From Spinacia oleracea (lineage: Eukaryota > Streptophyta > Magnoliopsida > Caryophyllales > Amaranthaceae): 64,000 nt of DNA. This document shows positions 44,601 through 55,809 of this stretch, piece by piece. The stretch covers positions 45,126,027 through 45,190,026 of the forward strand of contig NC_079491.1 in the NCBI RefSeq assembly GCF_020520425.1, read 5' to 3'. Each line of letters starts with the position of its first letter. Position 1 is the first letter of the stretch. The notes under the pieces were generated by a model that worked only from the letters and a program-made list of their open reading frames with translations, did no database searches and had not been told where the DNA came from. The position numbers were made by a program, and so were the translations under genes.

Positions 44601-47262
44601 CACTTTAACTATTTCAAGTAATACGAGTAGGCAACCTAAACATATGGTTAGAATTTTAATTAATTTCGTTGTTAACAAAAAACAAAAGGAAAAGGTGAAA
44701 AAATTAGAAATGGTTCTCTGCTTTAACCTCCCACTATCTCCGGTTTCCCACGCATGAGAACACTCGAAATTTACAACTTCCAGGACTCAAAATTTTCCTC
44801 AAAAATTCCCAAATTCACTCAATATAAAATTTCTCAAATCAAAAATTCAAGAGTACCCTTCGATCGAAATCTACAGGGTTTTGGTTTTCGGCTTCTTCTC
44901 CAGAGATCGTTTTTTGACGGCGATTTTTACTTCTTCTCAAAACTCAAGTCGTGGCTGAATTATCAATTGTGAGTATGTCTTTTAAATTAGCAATTATTGT
45001 TGTTTTTAAGGTTTATCAATTATGAATTTGCGAGTTTGAATAGGAATAGGAATTTCATATGTTGGTTTATCAACTAGTGATACTCGATGTTGAGGATTTA
45101 TCTAGGTTTCTGAATTTTATTTTAGGAATTAGGATTCTCTGTTGGTGATGGGGATTAGTTTTTACTGGTATAAATTCTTTTAAATTGCAAACAATGTTAT
45201 ATGATAGGGACCGAAAAAATTGTTCATAATCAATCATAGATTGAAGTTTTCTTAATAATGATGTGTTGTACTCCGTATGATTAATTTAGATGTGTGAATA
45301 TGTGAATGAAATTCATCTGTTTTGTAAGATTGATTTGAAATTAGATATGTTGAACTAGTTACTGTTTTGGTGCTAACTTGGTGTCGATTATGTTCATTGT
45401 TTTACTTAGATAGTGGTAGTATTGGAAATGTAGTGGTAAGTTCAGGTGCTGGGTCGCTCATGTCACATGGTAGGCTGGGTTAATCTTAGTGGTAATGGAG
45501 AGTTGGGATTTAGTGAAGAAGATTGTGATTATTTTGATGGGAAATGGGTTGGGATGAGTGTTATCCTCTGTATATTTCTAAAGATTGATTGTTTATTGAT
45601 AGAGGTTTTAGGTGTTCTGAGAATGGTAGACCTGATAATTCCTATAATAAATGGAGATGACAAAACAACAAATTCAATATGCGCAGGTAGAACAACATTG
45701 CTCACTTCATTTAATTTGTTATTGCCATAAAAATAATGATGTAACCTTACCAACTTCTGGTTTAAATCATGTTATTCATACATTCAAGGCGTTTAATATT
45801 GAATGTAGACTACCTGGATATATTTAGATAGGCCTTGTGTTTCAACTTATTTTTATCTGTTCTTTTCTCTTTTGGACTTCTGGCTTCCAATGTGATTAAA
45901 GTAGCCATACTCTCAATAAATAATTAAATGTTTTGGAGATTTGTAGTTTGTATATCCTCAATTATTCAGTCCTTGTCATAATATGCAGGTCCTACTCCAT
46001 GTCCTTGTATAAGTGTCTAGTGTTTTGCTAGTGCAAAGGTGGGAAACATTTGTTCTTCCATTGCACAGTAGCTTATCTGCGATAGAGGATTTTCTTTAGG
46101 GTATTTTGGAATTAGCTGGTACCCCGCTGACTGTTTTGAGCCATTAGTGCAACATATATGACTAATATGAGTTTTGGGAGATTTCAGGCACTAACTTTTG
46201 TGTGTGTTTACTGGGTAATTGGCTGGAGAGGAATAGTAGCATTTTTTTGGAATGGATTGTCTTTACTGGTTAATTTATAGGTGTATTTAGCTTATGCTCA
46301 TTAAACTTTTATGGCTTGTCCTTTTCAGATGTAACAGATGCAAATGTGCTTGTCCTTTTTATTCTTTCTTATTGATATTAATGGTCTTAAGGTCCTGCAC
46401 CCCCCGTATGTCTTCTATTTTGGCTTTAATTCATTTTTTTTCTCGTAAAAGAATTATTTTAGAGTACTGACTTGAGATTTCATGTAATCCAATTTATATA
46501 TTGGCATCAAAGCTCACTTCATTTAATGTGTTATTAGCATAAAAAATATGATGTAATCTTACCAACTTCTGGTTTAAATCATGTTGTTCAGACGTTCAAG
46601 GCGTTTAATAATGAATGTAAACTACCTGGATAAATTCATATATGCCTTGTGTTTCAACTAGTTTTGGTTTTTTCTTTATCTTTTGGACTTTTTAGCTTCC
46701 AGTTTGATTAAAGTAGCCACATTATCAATAAATAAAATGCGGCTGAATTCTGTGAATTAATGTATATTGAACATACCTAGGAGAAACACCAATTGAAGAA
46801 GATGTACATTTGTTAATTATATCGGTGCAAAAAAGCATCCTAGAAGAAATTAGACAACATGAACCTAGATAACAGTGAAGCGAATCCTAAAACATCAAAC
46901 CATATATATCTTACTGAATAATCTTAGTGAATCCAGTATCCTGTGCAATCCATCTAAGAACAGTAGTAGACTCTTATGTCCTCATCTGATTCCAACCAGC
47001 TTAGTGTTCTATACATCCAACTGAGAATGTTGCCAAAGTAACATCCATTAGCTTTGATAATAAGTCTAGTTTTCCTTTGAAGGAAAATCCTTTGACGACA
47101 AGGAGGTGATTTCCTGAATTATCTATTTAGTTTATCTTTTTACATTTACCTGACTTCTTTTAGTTCTGATTCTTTGCAAGGTTATAACCCTATGTGAAGA
47201 TCACTTTCACCAAGAAAGAGTTTAAGCAGCTTTTGTAGTAAGTGAAATTTATTTAATTCTTG
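44601..47262 (+). other. CACTA-1 left interior
   Basis: No recognisable gene. A segment of about 220 bases is duplicated with divergence at about 45697-45910 and 46508-46735 (shared ACCAACTTCTGGTTTAAATC and TTCAAGGCGTTTAATA). Short open frames at 44754 and 45446 have no features I recognise; the first may be a leader exon. Confidence 0.6.
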
Positions 47263-47279
47263 CACTAGTGGAAAAAATA

Positions 47280-47630
47280 CCTGTTGAGGGGGGCATTTTG
47301 GGCTTATTGAGGCGAACAAGGCCCGCTTCGACAGACGTGGCTTCAACAGCTCACATAGCTGTTGAGGCGGGCTTTGTTCGCCTCAACAGGTAGTCTGTTG
47401 TGGGGGGCTTTCAAAAGCCCGCCTCAACAGGCCAAAACCAAAGCGAAAAATAAGGACCTGTTGTGGGGGGCTTTACAAAAGCCCGCCTCAACAGACACCT
47501 CTGTTGAGGCTCACTTCTTAAATGCCCCCCTCAACAGACCTTTATTTTTCCGCCAATACCTGTACATTGGCGCCATAAATTCATATGTTGTCGAGGGGTA
47601 CATTAAAAGCCCCCTTCAACAACATTTTTT
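47280..47630 (+). repeat. CACTA-2 left subterminal repeats with hairpin
   Basis: Repeated TGTTGAGG and GCCCGCCTCAACAG in both orientations. 47307-47389 forms a near-perfect hairpin (TTGAGGCGAACAAGGCCCGC paired with GCGGGCTTTGTTCGCCTCAA). Confidence 0.85.
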
Positions 47631-47639
47631 TTTTTTTCC

Positions 47640-50300
47640 AAATTCTTTTAATATATAAAATAGGTGGCAATAACCAAATATATATATATACACCATTGAG
47701 CATTGAAACCTGTACACGCACCAATCAACACCAGAATAGCAAAGGTATGAATCTGCTTATTTTTTATTAATAAATCATTAAATTAACTTCATTTATATTA
47801 ACCCAATAGAGAAAAGCGTATAGTACGTACGTTTACAATTTTTAAACACCTAGCTAGCTAGTCTAACAAATTAAAACTAATATTAACAAATAAAGACAAA
47901 AGGCTAGAGAGCTAGTCTAACAAATTTCTCTAATCCGGCCACTTAGCTCCCTTTAGATCATGCATTACAAACCTTAATTACGGCCGTGTTGACTTTCTAA
48001 TTCCAATCGACTCGATCCCTGCAAGATGGAAGGAAAATATATGAGCTATAGAGTACCAAAGTTCACACTCACGATATTATCTTTACATTCCATTGAAGCA
48101 TAAAAAGATAATCTTTATGTGGCTTACTACCGTCCTAATTAGGTGTTATAAATCACAGTTCACTGTATCGTTTATGTAATGCTTTGATTCTTCCAAGTAA
48201 GTTATGAGTTTAAACTCTTGCACGGGTGTTAATGTTCATAACTTATGAGGGTTTGTTATTTTCACTTCTCTAAAGGTAAGTTTTGTTCATAGAAGTTCCT
48301 AACAAAGCTACTTAAAATAAATTGTTATGAGACAGTACAAGCTATACTACTGATTGCAAGTTTGCAACCCACTGTGTGAAAATATATTCACCTCGAAAGC
48401 ATAACTACCAGTAGAAACATACGATAATCTTAAAGTTGCCAAAATATTAGTACGGAGTATCATTAAATGGTTTTATTTCCTCGTTTTCTGGGGTAATTGA
48501 ATCTTGAAAAAAAATTCAGATTCACAGAATCACCAAGTTCCTCGTATTACATTAACCTTGATCTCTTAAAAATCACAGGACCACAGGCAAGTTATATCTT
48601 CTTGGAGTTTGGTTGTCTTCACTGCTTACTAATTAAAATAAGCACAGATTATTGGTCACTAGGTTACCTTATTCTGCAGAGGTCCCAACATATTTTTTTT
48701 TGTTGGTTTTAACCAGGTTACTATAAGAAATGGTAATAAACTAATAACACTAATAGCACATACAATTCAATACCTGAAAAGTGCTATTCACAAGAATGGA
48801 TGGTTCATATACAAGCAGCTTCCCCTGCATGAACAGAAGGTGCTACCAGTTCCAGCGTCCCCTGTAAGTCTCTCACCAACCAATTGCATTATCGATATAA
48901 ACCTGGATCAACTTCACAAACCTGCAAAAGTATGGTGATTTCATGCTCTTTTCAGTTTTCACTAACACTGTATTTGGGAACCAGCAATGTTGAAATATAT
49001 GGAAGTGTGACATTGGGGATTACACTAGAAAAGTAAGGCTGTCAAAATCAATAATTTTTCCATTATTTGATTGGTAAAATACTCAATTTTTCCATAAATA
49101 TTGAAAGCAAACCGTGAAAAACTAATTTGACCATATTAGGGTAGAAGATATGCACATATTTTTCTGCAAAGTTTCTCTCCAAGAAAATAAGCAAATTAAT
49201 TCAGACATCTATAGTTGTTTTCTTTGTAATATAGTTTACCCCATTACCTTCGAGTTTCGAACATACTATAAAACTCCCCCTCTAATTACCAGGACAATAT
49301 AAAAAGCTCTGGAAATCATGCTGACATTTTCCGGCTTTAATTTATATTTCACAGCATATTAAGAAACAAATGCACAAAGTCTAGATGTATGATAATTAGG
49401 TTGCCTTGATCCAAGTTGAGGATAAAATGGTAATAGACTAGTAGGTCAAAATCACACAATAATTCAGATAATATTTTTCTATAGTAAGAGACAATTTTCT
49501 AATAATCCCAAAACAAGAACACAACTGTACATTTCTCATATGAAAATTCTTTAGTAGTTATCAAGTGAAATCTACCACCTCGAGGCAGAAGATCCTTGCA
49601 AAGTGCAAACACAAAATAGGTAGTGTATTCCTCTAAGGGAGACAGGTTAACATCTCTATAAAAGCAACCATCTATAAAAAATAAATTATCTTCCATGTTA
49701 GAAAGTTAAGCAGGATCATGAAAACAAATGCCAGAAAGCCAATGAGACTGCAAGAAAAGGTGTAAGGTAATAAAATGAGACCTAGGGAAAGTAAAGCAGA
49801 TTAACCACTACATTGTATAATCACTTATCTTGTTGGTGCCAAAATAGGAAAATTATAATCAAAATACCATAGATTCACCAACAATTTACTGATTTAGGAT
49901 ACTTTATAAAACATTCATACCATAGGCCGGTGTATCTGTATGCAGTGAACTTAGTTAACCAAAATCACATAAAAGTCACCCCAAATCCAATAAAAGTCAA
50001 CTTCACAAACGGGTTAAAAGACATGAATGAAATTTAGGGTACCAATCTTCGTTGTAAAACTACACCCGTTGTATATAGGACCTGTTAAAGAAACATTGCC
50101 AAGACTCAAAGAGTCACAGGACTGCTGTATAATACATAAAAAGCACTTGCCTAATGAAAGCAAGTTATCAAACAACCCAAACATCACATTGCATATCACC
50201 AAAGACATACTTTTATGCAACTTCATAAAAAGGCATTGAATACGCTTGATTAATTGCTAAAGTACGATAATCAAGTACTTAAAAGTAAAAAAATATGAGT
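47640..50300. other. CACTA-2 interior, left
   Basis: AT-rich sequence with a short TA microsatellite at about 47679-47690. I recognise no gene or exon. It may be intron or 3' flank of the captured gene, which runs on the minus strand from the right. Confidence 0.5.
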
Positions 50301-50359
50301 AAAAAGAATTCATATCATAACAGAAAGTGAGAAGCAGCCAGAGATATCTGCGAACTTAC

Positions 50360-51092
50360 AAGTGAAAATTGAGTTCCAGATTCATCCATAGTCACAATCT
50401 CACCATTCCAAGTGCCTATCTTCTCCAATACAGTGGAAAAATTCTGCTCACCAACAGTAAGTCGAAGTCTCATTGGAGATCTTTTGATGGGAAATTTCTT
50501 TACAAGCCGGTGAATAACATCTAGTGCCTGTAATTCACGATGCATAGAATTAACTTATGAGCTAAACTACACAATAGAACCATAATTTATCTTAACTTTA
50601 TACTGTAATCTAGAAAGTGCAACAATCAAAGATACAGCTAATCAAATGTTCCAAAATAAGACAAATCAGAAGAATTATGCATAGCAATACAGTAGATAAA
50701 ACAGTGCTAAACCTGCTTTTTGGAACTTTTATGAGGATCAACAGCAAAATGGATGTCATGCATCAAACGTTCGATCATAGTTATCGAGTAAGGGCGTTTC
50801 GTGTCAGGATTAATGGTGTTTTCCATGACAATGGTGACAATATCACGAAACTGAAGTGACAATTGAGCCTCCCTTTCTTTCCCTGCAACTTGAAGATCTC
50901 CTTTCTCCAGAATCTAACCAAAACAATCAAATATATAAAATCGTGTTCGCTAAATCATTATTAACTAAAACTCCCCAAAATTACATAAGTTCAATCAAAG
51001 AATTCGATTTCAAGAAGATGAATCACCTCTAAACAAATTGTTGTTGCGTCATCTGTCAGAAATGCAGTCTTCAAATCCTTCAGTTTACTACA
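50360..51092 (-). pseudogene. SBDS: Captured SBDS gene fragment, three exons with introns
   Basis: Three minus-strand exons joined by GT-AG introns, all phase 0: 51092-51027 (22 codons), 50913-50713 (67) and 50527-50360 (56). They encode a continuous piece of SBDS, the ribosome-maturation factor that helps release eIF6 from 60S subunits. Diagnostic motifs are ILEKGDLQVAGKERE, MIERLMHDIHFAVDPH, and FPIKRSPMRLRLTV followed by VTMDESGTQ. No stop interrupts these exons. The N-terminal FYSH domain and the last C-terminal part are not recognised, so this is a fragment, not a working gene. Substitutions at usually conserved places suggest relaxed constraint. It lies inside CACTA-2, fitting transposon gene capture with introns, that is, at DNA level. 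Confidence 0.93.
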
Positions 51093-52930
51093 CTGTCGTC
51101 ATTCCATTTGTTTGCAGACATAACATTATAAAAGAACATTAATTCAGAAAGCTATGAGATGACAGCCAGGAATACAAGACAGATGATGGAAATTGGAAAG
51201 CAGTATATGTATATACAAGCAAAAAAATGCATCAACCTATTTTCTGAAATTAAACAATTAGTAGAATACCTCTGTAATTCCACATTGAGCATGGTTGTGA
51301 TCCTGAAATAAACCATACTGGTCATGACTTCATATAACTCAGCTTTAGATGCTGCAGGACTTGGATATATAGCTGCAAAATAAAATCATTTGTCTTAAAG
51401 ATCCTACACTTCGGTTGCTATGTGCTTTTGATTCAAATAGCTCCCAAGCCAAGTGCAAAACTCATATATAAAAAGGTGGGAACTGGAAATCAGGACTTGT
51501 GTCTGAAAATGTTAGGAAAAATTCAACAAGCAAGCATGAAGTGTCTTGTTCTCTAGCATAATTTTTGGCCTAATTCTTCTTCTGATGATCGATTCAACCT
51601 CTGATAAAAAAGAACGAGGGAAGCTGTTGTTGAAACTAACCTTAACGGAGTTCACACAACAAACTGTGATATAATTACTCTATGTCAATCATAACAATGC
51701 AAACCTAGAGCTGAGTACAGAAAACATGAGACAAAGACATCTGGGCAACTGCAAGGTACATAGCAAGACAAAAGGAAAATAAACAAGCTGAGCACAAGAC
51801 CATCAGGTAGAAAACATTAGTAGGCAGGAACAACAAAAGTAAAAATAAAAGGGATAACTGCCATACACTCATCTAGTGCTGCAAATTTACTAATAAAAGA
51901 ACAACTTTTAGCACATATTGCATAATTTCATAGTCTGCGCAAATTTACATCAAAATAAGAATGTAATAAATATCGGTTTTACAAATTCAGATTGCCCTGA
52001 CATATTCATTGAAGTTGTCCAGATGTAGACATTGCCGCAACCATCTGATGGTCTTACAACAAGTTTCTCCAACAACATACTAACTAGCACTAAGATAAAG
52101 CATAAAAGTTCTAAATAGTACGGGCTTGATCCCCTGTTTAGTTGCCTGACTCTCTTCCAATTAGAAATTAAAGGAACTGTATGTTAGAAACTCATCAACG
52201 AATTCAGATTATAAACCACCACCACGGCAACTAATTTGAGACAAAAAACCTAAAATAAAAAACCTAAATTCACCACAATTGTAAATCATTAATTGGAACT
52301 AATGGGAGTAATTCCAAGAAGAAGAAGAAGATCTATTTACCACCGCAAGATCAGAGCCACCAGCAAGCCATCACCTTGCTTGCGTCGCCTCATCCGACCA
52401 CCCACGACCTACCGAAACCCGAGCCGCACCTCCCGTTAGAAAATAAAAAATCGTTAAAATCAACAAAAATAATCAAAAACCTAAATTATAAATCAAAAAA
52501 TTTAATAAAAAATAATATGAAAAATCAAAAACCTAAAAGAATTGAAGAATGCAGGAGAGATGGAGAGAGATGAAAGAGTTACCTCATTTGGAGAACGACG
52601 TCGTCTTCCTCGAGAATGCTAAGTAGATGACGGTTGAATCGATATACCCTAGCTTGAGGAGGGAGACAAATCGACGAGTTTGAAGAGTCGAGGGAGAGAG
52701 GTCGCGGAGATACCCTAGCTTTGTAACTCTTCCATGGAAGGCGGAGGAAAAGCTTCCATGGAAGCCAACGACTGTGAGGAGAGGGAGCCCGATTTGTTGA
52801 CGAAATAGCGGGTTTGAGGAGTATTGAACCAGGAGAGAGAGGAGAGGGGAGAGGGGAGAGAAGAGAGAGAAATGAAACAGATGAAATGAGGAGGAGATAG
52901 AATCAAAACCAGTAGATTGTGAAGACTTGT
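51093..52930 (-). other. CACTA-2 interior, upstream of captured SBDS exons
   Basis: Mostly unrecognised. On the minus strand a possible exon at about 51390-51270 follows TTTTATTTTGCAG and encodes IYPSPAASKAELYEVMTSM, which I cannot place. 52790-52900 is a purine-rich GAGAGAGG tract on the plus strand (pyrimidine-rich on the minus strand), as in many plant gene leaders, so the element's or captured gene's promoter may lie here. Confidence 0.4.
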
Positions 52931-52939
52931 TGAAGCGAA

Positions 52940-53149
52940 CAAACATAAGCCCGCCCCTTTAGACTAGTGTCTATTGAGGCGGGCAATCAAAAGCCCCCTT
53001 CAACAGTTTCTATAGAAGCGAACCCCACAAAAGCCCGCCCCAATCTGTTAGTAAAATATTTGACCCGCGTTGACTGGGTGGTTATTGAGGCTCACTTATG
53101 TATGCCCCCCTCAACAAGGGGGCTACAATAGGCGTTTTTTCCACTAGTG
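52940..53149 (+). repeat. CACTA-2 right subterminal repeats
   Basis: TTGAGGCGGGC, AAGCCCGCC and CCCCCTCAACA motifs, then the inverted terminal repeat ending CCACTAGTG. Confidence 0.85.
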
Positions 53150-53152
53150 TTG

Positions 53153-54374
53153 ATCCACTTTTTTAATATTTATAATTTGTCAGGCTTCTAAGTGTAGTGA
53201 TTGTTTTTCAAGTCAAATAAAATATTAAATTTAATATATCCAGAATACTGGAGTTTGCTAATCATCCAGCTCCACTGAGGTAAGTGGTTTTGTGATTCGA
53301 GAGCATATGTGATTCGAAGAGCTTGCCTGTATCGCTTCAGTATTCTCTGTTATTATTTAAGTTGTGTCACTTGGATCAATCATTATATCGACATTTTTTT
53401 AAAACATAGTGGTTAATTTGTAGGATTCAAACATATTGCAAATTTAATTTTAAAATTAGAAACTAAGAATGAAAAGAAGCCTATGCTGTCTTATGAATGT
53501 GCAGAGTGCCGACACATCTTCTAGTTGAGCTTTGATTATGTACTCAGGATCAATGAATGAAGTCCAACCTATGTTGTCTGAATAGTGTATTCTGCAGACA
53601 AAACTTCTAGCTGAGCTCAGATTATATACTCGGATTAACACTGAAGTATAGATGTATAATATATATTGTCTAACATTGTGCAGACGCAGCTTCTAGTTGA
53701 GCTGTGCGCTTCATCTCCTCTACTGTTCCTTTTACTCTGTTTCTACCAACTCTATTTCTCTGCAAAACTATTGATTTTTTTCTTTGATACTACACTGTTC
53801 ACAGGGATAAGCTCATTTTAGATATGGATTTGAAAGTAATTTCTGTTATATGGTCACGTTTTTGTAAAGTGGTTCAACGCCCTCTCTTTCCTATTTCACT
53901 GTTGGTTCTTATGAATATGACTTTGGAAAGACTTTATCTGCATAAAGTTAGTCTAGGCTGGGTAGTTTACTGTTTTGCCTAGTGTTCATTGATTATATTT
54001 GTTCAAATTTGTTCTCCTGTAAAGTTCCACTGTAGGTCATTTGATTGAAGATTCCTTGTGATAGTGCAAAAGGCATCTTATCATCTTAACTGCTAAACAT
54101 ACTCCAAAAATTCTTTAAGAAGGTTTTGAGTATAATATTTCCATTCTTTATGGAACATCTTATCAGAATTTTCGCTGCATATATCTGGATTTTTTTTGTA
54201 TCATGTAATTGAAATATTCCTCTTTTTACTACTAAATTATCCTTCTCATTTTGGGATGATGATTTTCTTCTGTTTCTTTAAGTTATGTCGTTTAAAGTTA
54301 AGTTTTTTTTTGGTTTTGTTTGCATAGCACTTTTTGGTTTTCGAACTGAAAAAGGATTGTTGAAGAAAATTAAA
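53153..54374 (+). other. CACTA-1 right interior, before protease exons
   Basis: No certain gene. A stretch of about 100 bases around 53490-53700 repeats CAGAC...CTTCTAGTTGAGCT (53516, 53596, 53684). It may include introns or lost exons of the Ulp1-like gene. Confidence 0.45.
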
Positions 54375-54755
54375 ATGAGCACCAAGTGGATACAGATACA
54401 AGTATGTCCTATGATTTATGTTTATTGCAATTTTTATTTGTTTTTTAAAGTATTCAAAAGTAATTGATTGTATTTTGCTTGTGTAGTGTCCTCGGCAAAA
54501 GAATGTCATGGATTCTGGATATTATGACGCGAGATACATGAAAGAGATTATCGACCATAAGCAAACTCGAATATTTGAAAATGTATGTATTTTTCTTTGT
54601 TCAATTAAGCCTAGACATTATTATATGCATTGTCACTAATTAATGTTAATTTTTTCATTTTGTAGTACTTTCATGATTGCAATGTTCCGAATTATGATCA
54701 AGGGCAAATTGATGAAGTCAAAGCTCAATGGACGCGTCATGTTCTTCTCGTGTGA
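54375..54755 (+). pseudogene. Ulp1-like cysteine protease, C-terminal exons, catalytic Cys lost
   Basis: Three exon pieces with GT-AG borders: 54375-54401, 54487-54582 and 54666-54755 (TGA). They encode WIQIQ, then CPRQKNVMDSGYYDARYMKEI, then a tail with GQIDEVKAQW. This matches the C-terminal end of the Ulp1/C48 SUMO-protease-like domain common in plant CACTA and MULE transposons, where the motif is Q...DCGYY. Here the nucleophile Cys codon is Ser (TCT, one base from TGT), while the Gln is kept. The His and Asp part of the active site should lie upstream and was not found. It is probably a non-functional remnant of the CACTA-1 accessory gene. Confidence 0.75.
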
Positions 54756-55339
54756 ATATTGTGGTGGATTAATTATGTTTTTCGACTGGAATTTCTCTAG
54801 AATGCTTTAATTTTAGTTTATTGGTTTGAAATTAAAAGAAGTATTATATGACAAGGATACTTCTTTCTGTTTTCTAGTGTGCTTTTATTCTTCTGTGTAT
54901 TTAGGCACATATGATTTTTTAAGTTATGCATGAGACATTGAGACGCTTATTTGATATGATAGAAATGAAGTTGGATCTTATATATATTCAATTTGATTAC
55001 CCTGTGTAGGCTCTAAAATGTTTTTATATGTTATTACAGGTATTTAATAATTAAAAAGTAAAATTAAAAAAGAGTCCGACAAAATAAAAAACTGCACTTA
55101 AATAACAACGCTTTTTTGTTACACGCAATTAATTAATTTAAATTAAATTAATTATAAAATTTTCCGCCATACCGAAGCTTTAATAGCGCTCATGTATTGA
55201 ATGCTATTAAATGATGTAATATTAACAGCGCTTTTTAAAAGCGCTGTCATTCTTTTAACAGCGGTGCTAATTAACAGCGCTTTAAAAGCGTTGTCTTTCA
55301 TTCAAAAAAGCGCTATTAAAAGCTTATTTTGTTGTAGTG
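54756..55339 (+). repeat. CACTA-1 right end and subterminal repeats
   Basis: A short 3' flank of the protease remnant, then repeated AACAGCGCTTT/AAAGCGCT motifs from about 55090 and the terminal TTTTGTTGTAGTG. Confidence 0.8.
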
Positions 55340-55809
55340 CATGTTAGGATTATTATTGTTTTAGTATGTAGTACTCAGCTTTGCTGATTACGTGCTTTAT
55401 TTGTGTGTGTTGATCATGGCTATGCCTTATTGATCATATGATGACCCATTTTGGTGAGCAGTCTCTAAGGATCAATAAGCATTGTCCATCTACAGGTTTG
55501 AAGATAATGCATCATTGGGATCGGGATTAGAGAGCTTGTATTTATTTTGTTTTGCTAAGTGACTTGGGTTTGTTAATTTGCACTTAAAACTTGTCGTACT
55601 ATTTACATTTCCTTATTTTCGTTGATTGGTTTTTGGGATTAAATCTGTAATCGATTATTTATAAACCTAAAAGTTAGTTTTATGTTTTCCGCTGCAAAAT
55701 TCTGAATAAGCGTTACGTTTTCACACGGGCGATAATACGTTGATAATTCTCTATAGTTATATTTATAAAAAGGTTATTTTAGAAAAAGGAGAATTGTCGG
55801 GGTGCTACA

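Larger units (their letters stand above)
47263..53149 (+). mobile_element. CACTA transposon 2 (inner), carrying a captured SBDS gene piece
   Basis: Terminal inverted repeats CACTAGTGGAAAAAATACC and the complement of CACTAGTGGAAAAAACGCC. Flanked by the 3-bp duplication TTG (47260-47262 and 53150-53152). Subterminal motifs TGTTGAGGCGGGCTTT and their complements are dense at 47280-47620 and 52940-53120. The 5.9-kb interior holds minus-strand exons of a host gene but no transposase that I can see, so it is probably non-autonomous. Confidence 0.93.
44444..55339 (+). mobile_element. CACTA transposon 1 (outer)
   Basis: Terminal inverted repeats CACTACGCCAAAATGAG and, at the right end, the complement of CACTACAACAAAATAAG (14 of 17 matching). 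Flanked by the 3-bp duplication CAT (44441-44443 and 55340-55342). Subterminal repeats of AATAGCGCTTTTTAAAA lie at 44460-44560 and 55100-55320. Without the nested element it is about 5.0 kb. No transposase is recognisable; a degenerate Ulp1-like protease end lies near the right side. Confidence 0.92.
42465..55809 (+). mobile_element. Solo LTR of a second chromovirus, split by CACTA elements
   Basis: Left piece 42465-44443, right piece 55340-55809, together about 2.45 kb. It ends CGGGGTGCTACA and starts TATAATCCCCG (normally TGTAAT...; a G-to-A change in the first dinucleotide is likely). The perfect 5-bp duplication GCTGC and the lack of internal genes identify a solo LTR. It shares with the outer LTR the CAAGGTACGTAC word (43585) and the TACTCAGCTTTGCTGATTACGTGC type segment (55371). 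Confidence 0.85.

Noticed and set aside
52584-52946. 120-codon minus-strand frame as the SBDS first exon
   Set aside because: The peptide is Ser/Leu/Phe-rich from a pyrimidine tract and shows no SBDS N-terminal (FYSH) features.
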